From Symsagittifera roscoffensis (lineage: Eukaryota > Xenacoelomorpha > Acoela > Convolutidae), in NCBI RefSeq assembly GCF_963678635.1, contig NC_087071.1, positions 28,011,378 through 28,075,377 of the forward strand: a DNA stretch of 64,000 nt, written 5' to 3'. Of this stretch, positions 45,258 to 54,641 are shown one piece after another. The notes under the pieces were generated by a model. The model was given only the letters and a program-made list of their open reading frames with translations, was not told the origin of the DNA and made no database searches. Position 1 is the first letter of the stretch; every line of letters begins with the position of its first letter. A program made the position numbers and the translations under genes.

Positions 45258-45855
45258 TTTTAACATTATACTTCACAATCTTGAAACCTCTGAAACATTT
45301 TTCATTTACATTTTTCAAAATAACATGCTGACAAGTACGTAATAATTCTAGTTCAAAATAGACCAATAGGATTCATCCAATCCGTCACTTTCTCTAACTC
45401 AAACTAAGACCAATTAGACGAATCATATAGAACTCCAGGCACATCTATAACTATAACTTTACGACCTCCAGGTCAAAAATAAGCAAACCACTCCAACTTG
45501 ACAACTAAAATAAATATCACCATAATACCGTACCCCTCCCTTATCTAATAACCCAAAGATCAACAATATTTCCCCAACTCAGACCACGAATTCCCCCAAA
45601 GCAAATTTGTTAACTTAGCCTAAAGTAACAAAATGAACATTTTAATTAGCCTAAAGTATAAAAATCTCACCATACCCCGGATCATTTGACAAACAAAAAT
45701 AAAGAAAAAGACGACCTCCCAGTCACCATGAAAATTGCCCCCAACAATTTTTTACAAAACTCAACCCACTTGTCAAAAAACTAATAAATAATCCGACCAC
45801 ACTAGAAAATCGCCTCAAACAGCAAAAAATATTCGACCAAGAGATCATTTCTTAA
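45258..45855 (+). other. Non-coding gap between pol and the downstream ORFs
   Basis: No frame of note. Its position fits a spacer holding signals for a subgenomic or spliced mRNA. ACGACCTCCAGGTC (about 45461) and ACGACCTCCCAGTC (about 45711) are short recurring motifs. Confidence 0.4.
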
Positions 45856-46086
45856 ATGCTCTTCTCTCAATCAGTTACTCAAATACTCATAAATCTTAAA
45901 CATTTTTTTACAATACTTGAAACCTTTATAATATTTCTTTTTGATATACTTGAATCTTTTCTAATAATCCTAATCGTTTTTTGTAACATTTTTTTAATTT
46001 TCTACACTATACTCGAACTATTCCTCCAACTTTCCAAAACCCTTGATTACATCCACAGGTACGAGTCATATAACTTGTCTAAATGA
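45856..46086 (+). CDS. Small hydrophobic protein, 76 residues
   Basis: The ATG frame is mostly Ile, Leu and Phe, with two or three likely membrane segments (FIIFLFDILESFLIILIVF). Its stop overlaps the next ATG as ATGA at 46083-46086, suggesting coupled translation. I recognise no family. It might be a small ion-channel-like membrane protein, but that is a guess. T-rich codons set it apart from the A/C-rich neighbouring frames. Confidence 0.45.
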   Translation: MLFSQSVTQILINLKHFFTILETFIIFLFDILESFLIILIVFCNIFLIFYTILELFLQLSKTLDYIHRYESYNLSK

Positions 46087-46271
46087 TACGAACAATTTTC
46101 AGTAGAACCGATATTTTTTTATTGTTTGTAATTTTCATAACATTTTTATCATCCCTCATTTTGACAATATGTAAATGTATAAAGAAAGCAATCCTCACAT
46201 TTGCCCTAGCAACAATCCTTCTAATTCTTTTTTTGGAAAAATATTATAATAAACACAAAATTTCTCACTAA
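46083..46271 (+). CDS. Small membrane protein, 62 residues
   Basis: It starts within the stop codon of the preceding frame. Two hydrophobic segments (IFLLFVIFITFLSSLILTI and AILTFALATILLILFL) flank a short basic loop (CKCIKK). It ends 9 bp before the Pro-rich frame opens. The family is unknown. The hairpin-like two-helix plan and ATGA overlap support a real protein, but no second intact copy is available for testing. Confidence 0.45.
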   Translation: MIRTIFSRTDIFLLFVIFITFLSSLILTICKCIKKAILTFALATILLILFLEKYYNKHKISH

Positions 46272-46279
46272 AGTAATAA

Positions 46280-47413
46280 TTCAAAAAACTATCAAAAATT
46301 GCTACCCAACAGTCACAAAGTCAGTCTTCACCGACATCATCCCAAGATAACCAAACACCACCTTTAACTACTCAAAATCCTCAAACATCTACACGAATTT
46401 CTTTTCAAGACAATCCATACACTTTTGAAGAACGGCATGCTCGTTTATCAGAACCACTAGAACCAGTTCAACGACAAGCACCTTTAAGCGAACCAACATA
46501 TAACCTATACCCAACACTACCACAAGAACTAAATAGAATAAGAAATTCTAGTCAAAACCAAAATACAGTCGAAATAAATAGACAAATTATACATCCTCGA
46601 CGAAACAGAAATTTTCAAACTCCCCGAGTCCATTTTGATATACCTCAATCCCCATCACAAAAAACTCCAGAAAACCCCATTGGTATATTACCAGAAACCC
46701 CTACGCTTCTTTCACAACGTAGCACCTCAAGCCTACCATCAGATTACTTAGGTTCAACACCAACATCTGAACAAATACGTGAAAATCCCTTTAACCCCCC
46801 AAACCAGGCATCACGACTACCATATTGGACAACACATTCATTTACACAAGGTGAACCAAATTTAGTCAATGACCCCATAGATATTTCTACGGATACAACA
46901 ACATCCTCATCACTACCAGAAACATTATCACTACCATCAACACCATCAATAAGCCAGTTTTCACCACCACCTTTTAACTTAAATTTTCCAAATAATCTCG
47001 ACGCCAGATATCGAGAACAATCATCAATAAATATTCCTTTAAGACTAGATTGGAATACATTTACAGCACCTCCACCACTATTTGGACAACATCAAGAAAG
47101 TAACCGCCTTCATAACTGGGCACTTAATAGATTACAATATCGCCAAGATATTCACAACGATATCCGTGATCACAATATTCAAATACTCCAACAAAACAGT
47201 TTACAATTAAAGTTTGAAATCACAGTTAAGTTAAATAATATTACCCAACATCCCTACCCATTAAACCCACCTAACATAACAGCTCAATCACTACCACCAC
47301 CGTTTATAACTACTGAAGTAATATACAAATACGACAGATATACCAAAAACACAATTGGCTACATTACATTTTATAATCCATACTCAGGATTATCATACAC
47401 ATGTATATTCTAA
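46280..47413 (+). CDS. Pro/Ser/Thr/Gln-rich 377-codon frame without an ATG start
   Basis: From just after TAA at 46277-46279 the frame is open for 377 codons to TAA at 47411-47413, with no ATG anywhere in it. Random sequence of this A-rich composition would hit stops often, so it is probably coding. The first 270 codons are rich in Pro, Ser, Thr and Gln. The C-terminal third is less biased (FGQHQESNRLHNWALNRLQ, then LKFEITVKLNNITQHPYP and GYITFYNPYSGLSYTCIF). It overlaps the start of the env-like frame by 13 bp. Translation could use a non-AUG start, reinitiation or a spliced leader. I recognise no homologue. Confidence 0.6.
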   Translation, partial: FKKLSKIATQQSQSQSSPTSSQDNQTPPLTTQNPQTSTRISFQDNPYTFEERHARLSEPLEPVQRQAPLSEPTYNLYPTLPQELNRIRNSSQNQNTVEINRQIIHPRRNRNFQTPRVHFDIPQSPSQKTPENPIGILPETPTLLSQRSTSSLPSDYLGSTPTSEQIRENPFNPPNQASRLPYWTTHSFTQGEPNLVNDPIDISTDTTTSSSLPETLSLPSTPSISQFSPPPFNLNFPNNLDARYREQSSINIPLRLDWNTFTAPPPLFGQHQESNRLHNWALNRLQYRQDIHNDIRDHNIQILQQNSLQLKFEITVKLNNITQHPYPLNPPNITAQSLPPPFITTEVIYKYDRYTKNTIGYITFYNPYSGLSYTCIF

Positions 47414-48063
47414 AATTATTAATTTTTCTCCAACTCCTTTTTCTAGTAATCTCAAATCAAAACATAAACCCTTCCCCTCGTACAGGACCACAAGATTTAC
47501 TAGTAACACATTACGATTGTGAAGAAAATGAACAAAAAACACTACATAAATATGCAATAAATCAAGTATCACAATGTGAAACAGAACCACAAGCTATAGA
47601 AACCACAGATGTAATAGCAACACTCTATTCAAAAGCCCGAGCAACAACAGTTACAGGTTATAAATTCACAGCAAAATTTTCCGAAAAGAAAGTACATTGT
47701 TCACAAGTCTCAAACGGAAACAAAAACCGACTTGACCATGAATCATTCTATCAAAGTAATATAGAACGTCTTTTACATCTCAATTCCGACGATTGTAAAA
47801 ATGAATTACTTAGACTAAACATCACACAAAATAAAAACTCCCAAAGAAAGTTAGTTAATTTTCAAGTTTTTCCAGACTCTGTACATCAATCACAACTTGA
47901 AAGACACCAAGGACATATAAAACTAGACGAAAAATACCCGTATAACGGCGCACACGGACGATTAACCTATGACCTACACGATAAACATTGGATACCACAC
48001 ATTGGTATAAATGACCCATCAAACTGCAAAGCAGACACAAAAATAAAGGATACCAAGAAATAA
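47401..48063 (+). CDS. Env-like glycoprotein, N-terminal part (220 residues)
   Basis: The frame begins with a clear signal peptide, MYILKLLIFLQLLFLVIS, followed by a Cys-containing ectodomain (HYDCEEN, SQCETEP, KVHCSQVSNG). This layout fits the N-terminal part of env-like glycoproteins carried by invertebrate LTR elements. The stop overlaps the next ATG as TAATG (48061-48065). In related proteins, as I understand the family, the two parts form one polypeptide, so this may be a frameshift mutation or a deliberate two-chain arrangement. It should enter the secretory pathway. Family placement is from pattern recognition only. Confidence 0.65.
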   Translation: MYILKLLIFLQLLFLVISNQNINPSPRTGPQDLLVTHYDCEENEQKTLHKYAINQVSQCETEPQAIETTDVIATLYSKARATTVTGYKFTAKFSEKKVHCSQVSNGNKNRLDHESFYQSNIERLLHLNSDDCKNELLRLNITQNKNSQRKLVNFQVFPDSVHQSQLERHQGHIKLDEKYPYNGAHGRLTYDLHDKHWIPHIGINDPSNCKADTKIKDTKK

Positions 48064-50018
48064 TGTTTTTCGATTGGAAAATACAACTCGAAAAAATACA
48101 ACTAACACGAGATTTATCAGATAATACAATGATCTATCAAGGAATCCGATTACCTTGTAAAAATGATCAAGGTTATTGCGACCCTACAACGAGAACACAA
48201 GCAACAATTGTTTGGTTCCCCGAAGATACATGTACAACATTTCAAGTAGCAAAAATACACGCTCGTATGATAAAATTTCACGAAAAATATTTTATACAAT
48301 CAATTCCATATGAACAAGTAAACCCATCACGAAAACTAAGTTCTAATTTTAGAAACATAGACAATATAGAAAATAAATTGACACGTTTTCAAATATATCA
48401 AGAAACAGAACTTGCATGTAAATACAGGAATCCACTTCACAGAACACAATACTCTGAAATATTAGTTGAATACGAAAAAGGATTCGACATGACCACTGGA
48501 AAAATAAAAATCGACCCATATGCCACAGGTCATCCTCTAAACGAAGGAACATCCTATATACCAGTTAAATTTGAAAAAAGCAACGGACAACCTGGTGGAC
48601 ATCTAAAACCCCATGACACCAGAAGCACACGCTTACAAGAATTATCACTAATGAATACTACATATTTCGGTAATATCCACTATGATATTCATTTAGATAT
48701 GAAACTAGATTATACAATTAGCCGAATTTTTCAAGAAATGTCACTCTCCGAATTAGAAACACTACACCAACTATGCGAATTAGAACGAACACAAATATTA
48801 CAATCACTTGCACTAGCAGTATTAAAAATACCCTATGCAGGATACTTATTATCTGGAAATAGATCAAATTTTTTAGACTATGAAGGAAACATCTTATGGT
48901 TTTATACTTGTACTAAAAAAGTATCACCACTATACGTTTTTGAAGATAAACGATGTTATAAAAGAATCCCTATCTTTTATAAGAATAAAGTACATTTCGT
49001 GGATACACTTTCACGAAGAACCTATTTCTGGGATACCGCAGTCCCATGTGGATCAGAAAACAGCCACAATGTAGTACAACTAAACCCTGATGAAAATAAA
49101 TATTATCTTCTCACTCCATATCCCACATTAATGCAATCACTCAAAAAATTTTCACCAGAAAGCATTCGCGCTATTGCTCGAAACCCAAATATAGACTTAC
49201 AATCAATAGGAATCTATTCAAAATCAGATATTCAACATCACATTAGAACACAACAATTCCAAGAATTATTAACACAAATGGACACTATACAAAGACAATC
49301 AATAGACCAAAATTTACGCAAACTTGCAGAAACAGCAGGATTTGCCGATATCTACACGCAAGACTATAGCGGATATTTTAAAGACATTAAAGATTATATA
49401 TATCTAAACGGTGAAAAATACCGTCCCCAAGATATATCACCAATTAACATTTTTAGCTTTGTTACACTCAAAAATGAGATCCTCGATTTTCTAGGATGGC
49501 CCTACTACATCTTAGAAAAATTGACTATTTTATACGCAATGTTTAACTTTATTGGATTTCTTTTCTCACTTTTAAAAGGAATCTACAACACATGTGCTAT
49601 ACACACACAAGTAAACAGACAAGCAAGCGTAGCACGCATACTCTTTGCAGGATTTTTTGGAATCTTTTCTACTTCTATAAACAAAATTCTTTTAGACGCA
49701 CAAATAAAAGAATATAACACAAAAATAGCAACACGACAAAATACATACGACGAAGAACATAACAATGTAGACATAACGCCAACGGCACCACAATTACCAC
49801 CCCTACCAAATAACCATCCACTATCCCTAGTCCCACGAAATTTTCGAAATTTAGCCATCACACATAATCCAAATTTTCGACTCACCACATCACAAAGTCC
49901 CATCCAACATATAATAACACACCAGTCACAAGATGATAATACTTATGAACAAATTATTGAACAACCCCATACCACCGCTTTTCAGTCTCAAAATAATCAT
50001 TTTTTTAGCCCACGATGA
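48063..50018 (+). CDS. Env-like glycoprotein, C-terminal part (651 residues)
   Basis: The ectodomain contains paired Cys motifs (LPCKNDQGYCDP, FPEDTCTTF, LCELERTQIL, WFYTCTKK, KRCYKRIPIFY). Membrane segments lie at about residues 487-506 (LTILYAMFNFIGFLFSLL) and 526-545. A Pro-rich tail of about 80 residues follows. The pattern matches env-like proteins of invertebrate gypsy-type elements, which are thought to mediate membrane fusion and particle exit. It has no signal peptide of its own, so surface delivery would require the 220-residue part. Its stop overlaps the next frame as ATGA at 50015-50018. Confidence 0.7.
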   Translation: MFFDWKIQLEKIQLTRDLSDNTMIYQGIRLPCKNDQGYCDPTTRTQATIVWFPEDTCTTFQVAKIHARMIKFHEKYFIQSIPYEQVNPSRKLSSNFRNIDNIENKLTRFQIYQETELACKYRNPLHRTQYSEILVEYEKGFDMTTGKIKIDPYATGHPLNEGTSYIPVKFEKSNGQPGGHLKPHDTRSTRLQELSLMNTTYFGNIHYDIHLDMKLDYTISRIFQEMSLSELETLHQLCELERTQILQSLALAVLKIPYAGYLLSGNRSNFLDYEGNILWFYTCTKKVSPLYVFEDKRCYKRIPIFYKNKVHFVDTLSRRTYFWDTAVPCGSENSHNVVQLNPDENKYYLLTPYPTLMQSLKKFSPESIRAIARNPNIDLQSIGIYSKSDIQHHIRTQQFQELLTQMDTIQRQSIDQNLRKLAETAGFADIYTQDYSGYFKDIKDYIYLNGEKYRPQDISPINIFSFVTLKNEILDFLGWPYYILEKLTILYAMFNFIGFLFSLLKGIYNTCAIHTQVNRQASVARILFAGFFGIFSTSINKILLDAQIKEYNTKIATRQNTYDEEHNNVDITPTAPQLPPLPNNHPLSLVPRNFRNLAITHNPNFRLTTSQSPIQHIITHQSQDDNTYEQIIEQPHTTAFQSQNNHFFSPR

Positions 50019-51820
50019 GCCGCCAACTTGGATCACTACACCGATCAAATTCCCACCCAACCAATCTTACCTCTCCAATCCCAATAATACCACTTTTTGC
50101 TTTTCCGCCACCCGATTTTCCATCTAGTAATGTAACATCAGGCATGAATTCCGACACTAATTCACACATCTCAGTTTTATATTCCATCTCACAACTCAAT
50201 AACCCGAATATTGAAACCCCCGATGAATTTGCCGACTCAGAACCATCTCCATCCAATAATTTTCATAACTCTTCTAATTTTTCTCAACCCCCTTTTCAAC
50301 CCATATTATCCAATAACCCTGACCCCATCACTCCCACACCCTCTTATGCTTCCCAAGTTACCCCAACCTACTCCTCATACCATTCTGACCAATCATCTCA
50401 TTCTCCAGACACTCCCCGAATCTCCCCAGAGCTAGATAATTTTATTACCCTTCAACAACAACCCTACCACCTTAATACCCCAACCATAAACCAAATCTCC
50501 TCCACAATAAATTCATCCAACCCCCCTACCCCTACACCCTCTTCAAATTATACTGAATCATTAGCACCATCATCCACATCAACTGAATCTTCACTCAACA
50601 CTAATAGAGCTTACCGCACTTTTAAAAGAAAGTTCCCCAACCATCCTTTCCCAGCAAAACCAGGAACAGCCCGTGAATACATCAACCACCCCAAGCATAC
50701 TAACACAAAAGAATTTTTAGCCATCACCTTACCCTCATTCCCACAATACACCTTAAACACCCCCCACGACACTAACGAAACACGCAACTTCGTAGATGAA
50801 TACGTTTTAATGCCCACTCTCTCTTGGACCTCATATTATCATTTCACTAACCCTCTTTGCTTACCTTTATCTAACACTCACATCGATATAGAGCGAAATA
50901 CGGACATGCTATATCGACTCACTACACCACTAACACCTAGACAATTTACTTACGTTGGATATAAAAAATCACTAAAAACACACACTGCACCTAGAGCTAA
51001 CGAATATACACTCGAATACTATGATCACAACATCATCAGAGCTAACCAAGATCAATTCTTAGACGACGATCGCTTCGCTAATCCACAAATTACCGAGAAA
51101 TTTTTCATCAAGACACCATATACATTCACACTAAACATCTTCGACCGAAAGTTTGATCACATTTTTTCAGAAGCACTAACAGACACACAAGCATACGAAA
51201 GTTTCAAAGAACGCTTCCAAATATTTTCACTAACCTTTCATTTCCTTGCACCACACGAAAGAGATTTACACTGCTCACACGATATTATGTTGCGCACTAA
51301 ACAAACCCACACATATAGTTATTATCGCTTCATCCAAAATCACTTTGACCTACACACACCCTCTAGACAACCACACCATCGTTTTCAATTCATTAATTCC
51401 AAATACACTTCACCATTTTTCCTAAATTTCACATATTGTATTAAAGACACTAACCTCCATGGTATTCTTCGTAATTATGACCCCATAACCCAAATGTACA
51501 TCTTCTGTCCCATCACCAAGACCTTCAACGCCGAAGAATCCCGACCCTTCCTTATCCCGCACGAGTTTGTACAACCCATAGAAATCCCAATTTTAGAATT
51601 CATCCACAACACTAAATTCAATCACAAATTATATAATCTAATCCAAAACACACCTTATGAGTTTGCAGTTGGCACTGAAGAACTAACCACTATTAAGGCA
51701 CTTCAATTGCTTTGGCCACTGCTTCAGACTAAAAATATCATCCGCATCTTAGCTAAACTACTAACAACTTCAGAACTAATTCACGACATCTTCCCCCACG
51801 GTTTTTTCCCCGACGACTAA
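50015..51820 (+). CDS. Unassigned 601-residue 3' ORF
   Basis: The ATG lies in the stop codon of the env-like frame. Residues 1-200 are low-complexity and rich in Ser, Pro, Thr and Asn. Residues about 200-601 look globular, with YRTFKRKFPNHPFPAKPG, SWTSYYHFTNPLCLPLS and many aromatic residues. There is no signal peptide, membrane segment or zinc motif. It does not resemble gag, pol or env proteins I know. The position 3' of env is where complex retroviruses place accessory or regulatory genes. Codon use matches the rest of the element. Confidence 0.6.
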   Translation: MSRQLGSLHRSNSHPTNLTSPIPIIPLFAFPPPDFPSSNVTSGMNSDTNSHISVLYSISQLNNPNIETPDEFADSEPSPSNNFHNSSNFSQPPFQPILSNNPDPITPTPSYASQVTPTYSSYHSDQSSHSPDTPRISPELDNFITLQQQPYHLNTPTINQISSTINSSNPPTPTPSSNYTESLAPSSTSTESSLNTNRAYRTFKRKFPNHPFPAKPGTAREYINHPKHTNTKEFLAITLPSFPQYTLNTPHDTNETRNFVDEYVLMPTLSWTSYYHFTNPLCLPLSNTHIDIERNTDMLYRLTTPLTPRQFTYVGYKKSLKTHTAPRANEYTLEYYDHNIIRANQDQFLDDDRFANPQITEKFFIKTPYTFTLNIFDRKFDHIFSEALTDTQAYESFKERFQIFSLTFHFLAPHERDLHCSHDIMLRTKQTHTYSYYRFIQNHFDLHTPSRQPHHRFQFINSKYTSPFFLNFTYCIKDTNLHGILRNYDPITQMYIFCPITKTFNAEESRPFLIPHEFVQPIEIPILEFIHNTKFNHKLYNLIQNTPYEFAVGTEELTTIKALQLLWPLLQTKNIIRILAKLLTTSELIHDIFPHGFFPDD

Positions 51821-53440
51821 CAGGTAAGTATGAATTAAATGAATATTACTAACTAATTAAAATATTAAAAAACTCACCATACTTTATTCATGTTTTCTTT
51901 AGATTTTTAGCCTTCATCCGACGATCACCTACAAAAACCACAAAAAACAAATAAAGATCGCAAATTTCATCAAACAGATTTCAACAAATTCTATTAATCT
52001 CTTACACTTATAAATTTATAAATTTAATACCAATGCAGTAAATTCATTTCTAAAAATTCCCCCCACAAGCAGTAAATCTAATTATAATGAAAATTTGTAA
52101 CTTAAAATTCCCCCATAACTAGCAGTAAATTTCCAAATACTATGCAGTAAATTAATAAAATGCAATTGCAGTACTAACCTTTTGATATTTTCATTCATTC
52201 GCACAGAAATTCTATCCACACTCGCACAGCTCGCCCACGAAGAATTGTTTAAAATAATGAATTTCAGTTTCAAGTTTTCACACTCAACAACTCTAACATA
52301 TAATAACATGTTTCAAATTTTCCTTTAACCCGGTTGGAAAGGAATCATATATTAAACAAAACTAACCAACGCAGCTTACTAAATACCACAAATCATAGAA
52401 TAACAGCATGACTAAGAAAAGGAAACCAACGGTACCCAAACCGGATTAACCCAGTTTAAAACTGGATAATTTATTCTTTTGAAGACTATTACAAAGTCTT
52501 AGAAAGAAATAATAAAACACAAAAAAGTCGAAAGACAAACCCATACCACAAACAATTTGATTTTTGAAAAAAGGACACAACCAACAAAACATAAGAAAAA
52601 CCACAACAAACCCAACATAAAACGTTGTCACATAACAGGACCCCTCACAAAAACCGCATGAAATCATACTCCCACTCCTGGCCTAACCCACCAGGAAGGA
52701 CGTCCTGAGCATGCTCTATAGCCGGCCTAACCCACCGTGCTACACCCACGCTTTGTGACCACACCTCTATTTTTAATAAGAGCTACTCAAGTGTGAGTAA
52801 CTCTTCAAAATAACCGAACTAAAACAAAAAGCTTTTGTGAAAACAACTAACTAAAATCATTATTAAAAAATATTAAACTAATAAAAGTTTTATAAAATGT
52901 AAAATCACATGATGCAATATATAGATCAGAATACAACACCAAGGACGAACATCAAAAGACAAGACGACCCCACTACACTCGAGAGAGAATGACCAACTAC
53001 AATCGATATGCCGCTCACAATCACAACTCAAAGGATTTAGAGTACGACTTGACCTCGCAGAAAAGGACTTCATTGAACTAGACCAATGACCACCTCGATG
53101 ACCCAAGTGTACGTACAGATCCGAGTAACCAGGCATCCCCTCCACGCACAATCTCCACGCCATTCCCAAACTAGATCATACACAAGAGAAGTTCTCCACG
53201 AAGAACAGAAAAACCTGACATAGCCAACCATTCTGAAATCAGATTTGAGTTTGTTGCGAAGACTTAGTCGTTGTCACTAGAAGACACAACGTCTTATGTC
53301 TCTAACTCCAGCTTCCTGGAACTTCTTTAACAAAAAGAAAACAGAAGAAATAAGATGTTCGCCAAACACCAACTTCCATCATCCATCCTTCGAATTGCAG
53401 AAGAACTATTCTAAAAAACTCTGTAAAACCCGGATGGGTG
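51821..53440 (+). other. 1.6-kb non-coding 3' region of the element
   Basis: No long frame. GCAGTAAAT-type words recur at 52035-52155 and GGCCTAACCCACC occurs twice (about 52680 and 52724). A purine-rich stretch lies at 53329-53353, but the bases directly before the 3' LTR (CCCGGATGGG) form only a poor polypurine tract. The region may hold RNA export, packaging or splice signals. Confidence 0.45.
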
Positions 53441-53848
53441 GAACCTGATCTAAACTACATTTTATGATTGGATAAATTAAATGTTTTACCAATGTAAAGT
53501 ATTTAATATTAACCAATCATGATCCATCTAACTAACAACCCACTTATTTGTAAGTGCTGAAGTTACTTGTAATTTCAGCACCAGAGAGATTTGAATTTAA
53601 CTTAGAAATTAGTTGGACTCTCCCGAGCACTTCAGCAGCCGCAATAAACCAGTATACCCTAGATCTATTGAGCCTAGCAGAGACTAGTTAAACAACCTGA
53701 GACTAGATAGTATAAGAGTAAGATTAGGATCGGTATTAGACTAAGAAGTTGCACGAATCTATCCGGCCGAAAATAAGATAGCGTGACGAGCAGACGGTGT
53801 ACCCTATCCGAAATTACTCTATGAGTTAACCAACTCGGACATAACTCA
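53441..53848 (+). repeat. 3' LTR
   Basis: This is the same repeat as 34928-35337, 2 nt shorter near position 20. AATAAA lies at 53643-53648. CTAG follows immediately, matching the bases before the 5' LTR. Confidence 0.93.
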
Positions 53849-54464
53849 CTAGGGTCAATTATGGCAGCCATACTACTGAGCAGCTATTTGTGCAACACGA
53901 ATCATGGCATTATTAGCAACTTTCTTGTTTTTGCGAAATGTTTAAATGGTTCAAGAGAGTATTATAAAGTTGAGGGAGGATTACACATCAATTTTTTTTG
54001 AAAAAATAGTGTTTTGCTTTCCGGTCAGTTCAAAAATTCAAAGCTGCTGTCCAGAATTAATCGACCTCTGCTATCACCAAATATAAGTTTCTCATTAATT
54101 AATTCTGTAGTTTCAGCGTAATTCTTGATTAATTAAACAAAGCCAAAATGACCCATTTTGGTATAAAAATTTGGTCGAGAGTTTTGGAGAAAAAATGCAC
54201 CATATTGATTTCGTGAAGTTCTAAGCAACTCTTGACTTCGAGGGAGGTTTAGATAACATTTGTTTTGAAAAATAGTGTTTTGCTTTTGCGTCAGTTCAAA
54301 AAAATAAAGAGACTTATCGAAAAAAATTTGAAAAAACTCTTTAATACTATATTAATACTAAAATGTTTAAAAACAGATTAATACATAAAATTTGCGAAAA
54401 CTTTCCGCATTTAAAAAAAGTCCTTCTCTGTAAGTATCAAGAAAATTCTGGATTTGCCTCTGAC
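53849..54464. other. Intron sequence between LTR element and exon
   Basis: Gene-free. Pieces at 54120-54230 resemble the interior of the palindromic element at 18061-18691 (AGCCAAAATGACCCATTTT, AAAATGCACCATATTGATT). Confidence 0.5.
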
Positions 54465-54641
54465 CTGAATGGTACAGTGAGTGCTGCCATGATGACTAGT
54501 CCGATGACCTTGACATAGTATGAGTCATGGAAGGAGGGTGCGTACTCTGCCCCTTCGGGGGGCTCAAATAGGTAGCAGAAGAGGATGGGGAGGGAACCAC
54601 TGACCCACATGATCAGATAACACACTCGCTTGCCAGGGTCC
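54465..54641 (-). CDS. Multi-pass membrane protein, upstream exon
   Basis: On the minus strand the acceptor TTCTGTTTAG precedes 54641 and a GT donor follows 54465. Read with phase 2 in and out, the 58 codons include DPGKRVCYLIMWVSGSLPIL and VKVIGLVIMAALTVPF, two likely membrane helices joined by an acidic loop. The local sequence is more GC-rich than its surroundings, as expected of a conserved exon. Phase 2 at its end fits the exon at 34598. The gene is unidentified. Confidence 0.65.

Larger units (their letters stand above)
34928..53848 (+). mobile_element. Complex retrovirus-like Ty3/gypsy-type LTR element, 18.9 kb
   Basis: LTRs at 34928-35337 and 53441-53848 start TG, end CA and look identical apart from a 2-nt length difference. 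CTAG occurs immediately outside both (34924-34927 and 53849-53852), a 4-bp target duplication. The gene order RT, RNase H, integrase places it in the Ty3/gypsy-retrovirus lineage. It is far longer than typical elements (5-10 kb). Beyond gag-pro-pol it has an upstream basic protein, two small membrane proteins, a Pro-rich frame without ATG, a two-part env-like glycoprotein and a 601-residue 3' protein. Matching LTRs and an intact 2740-residue polyprotein indicate a recent insertion. It lies in an intron, antisense to the host membrane-protein gene. Confidence 0.95.

Noticed and set aside
53329-53353. Purine-rich run as the polypurine tract
   Set aside because: It lies about 90 bp before the LTR, whereas the tract must abut it. 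It may be a secondary site at most.
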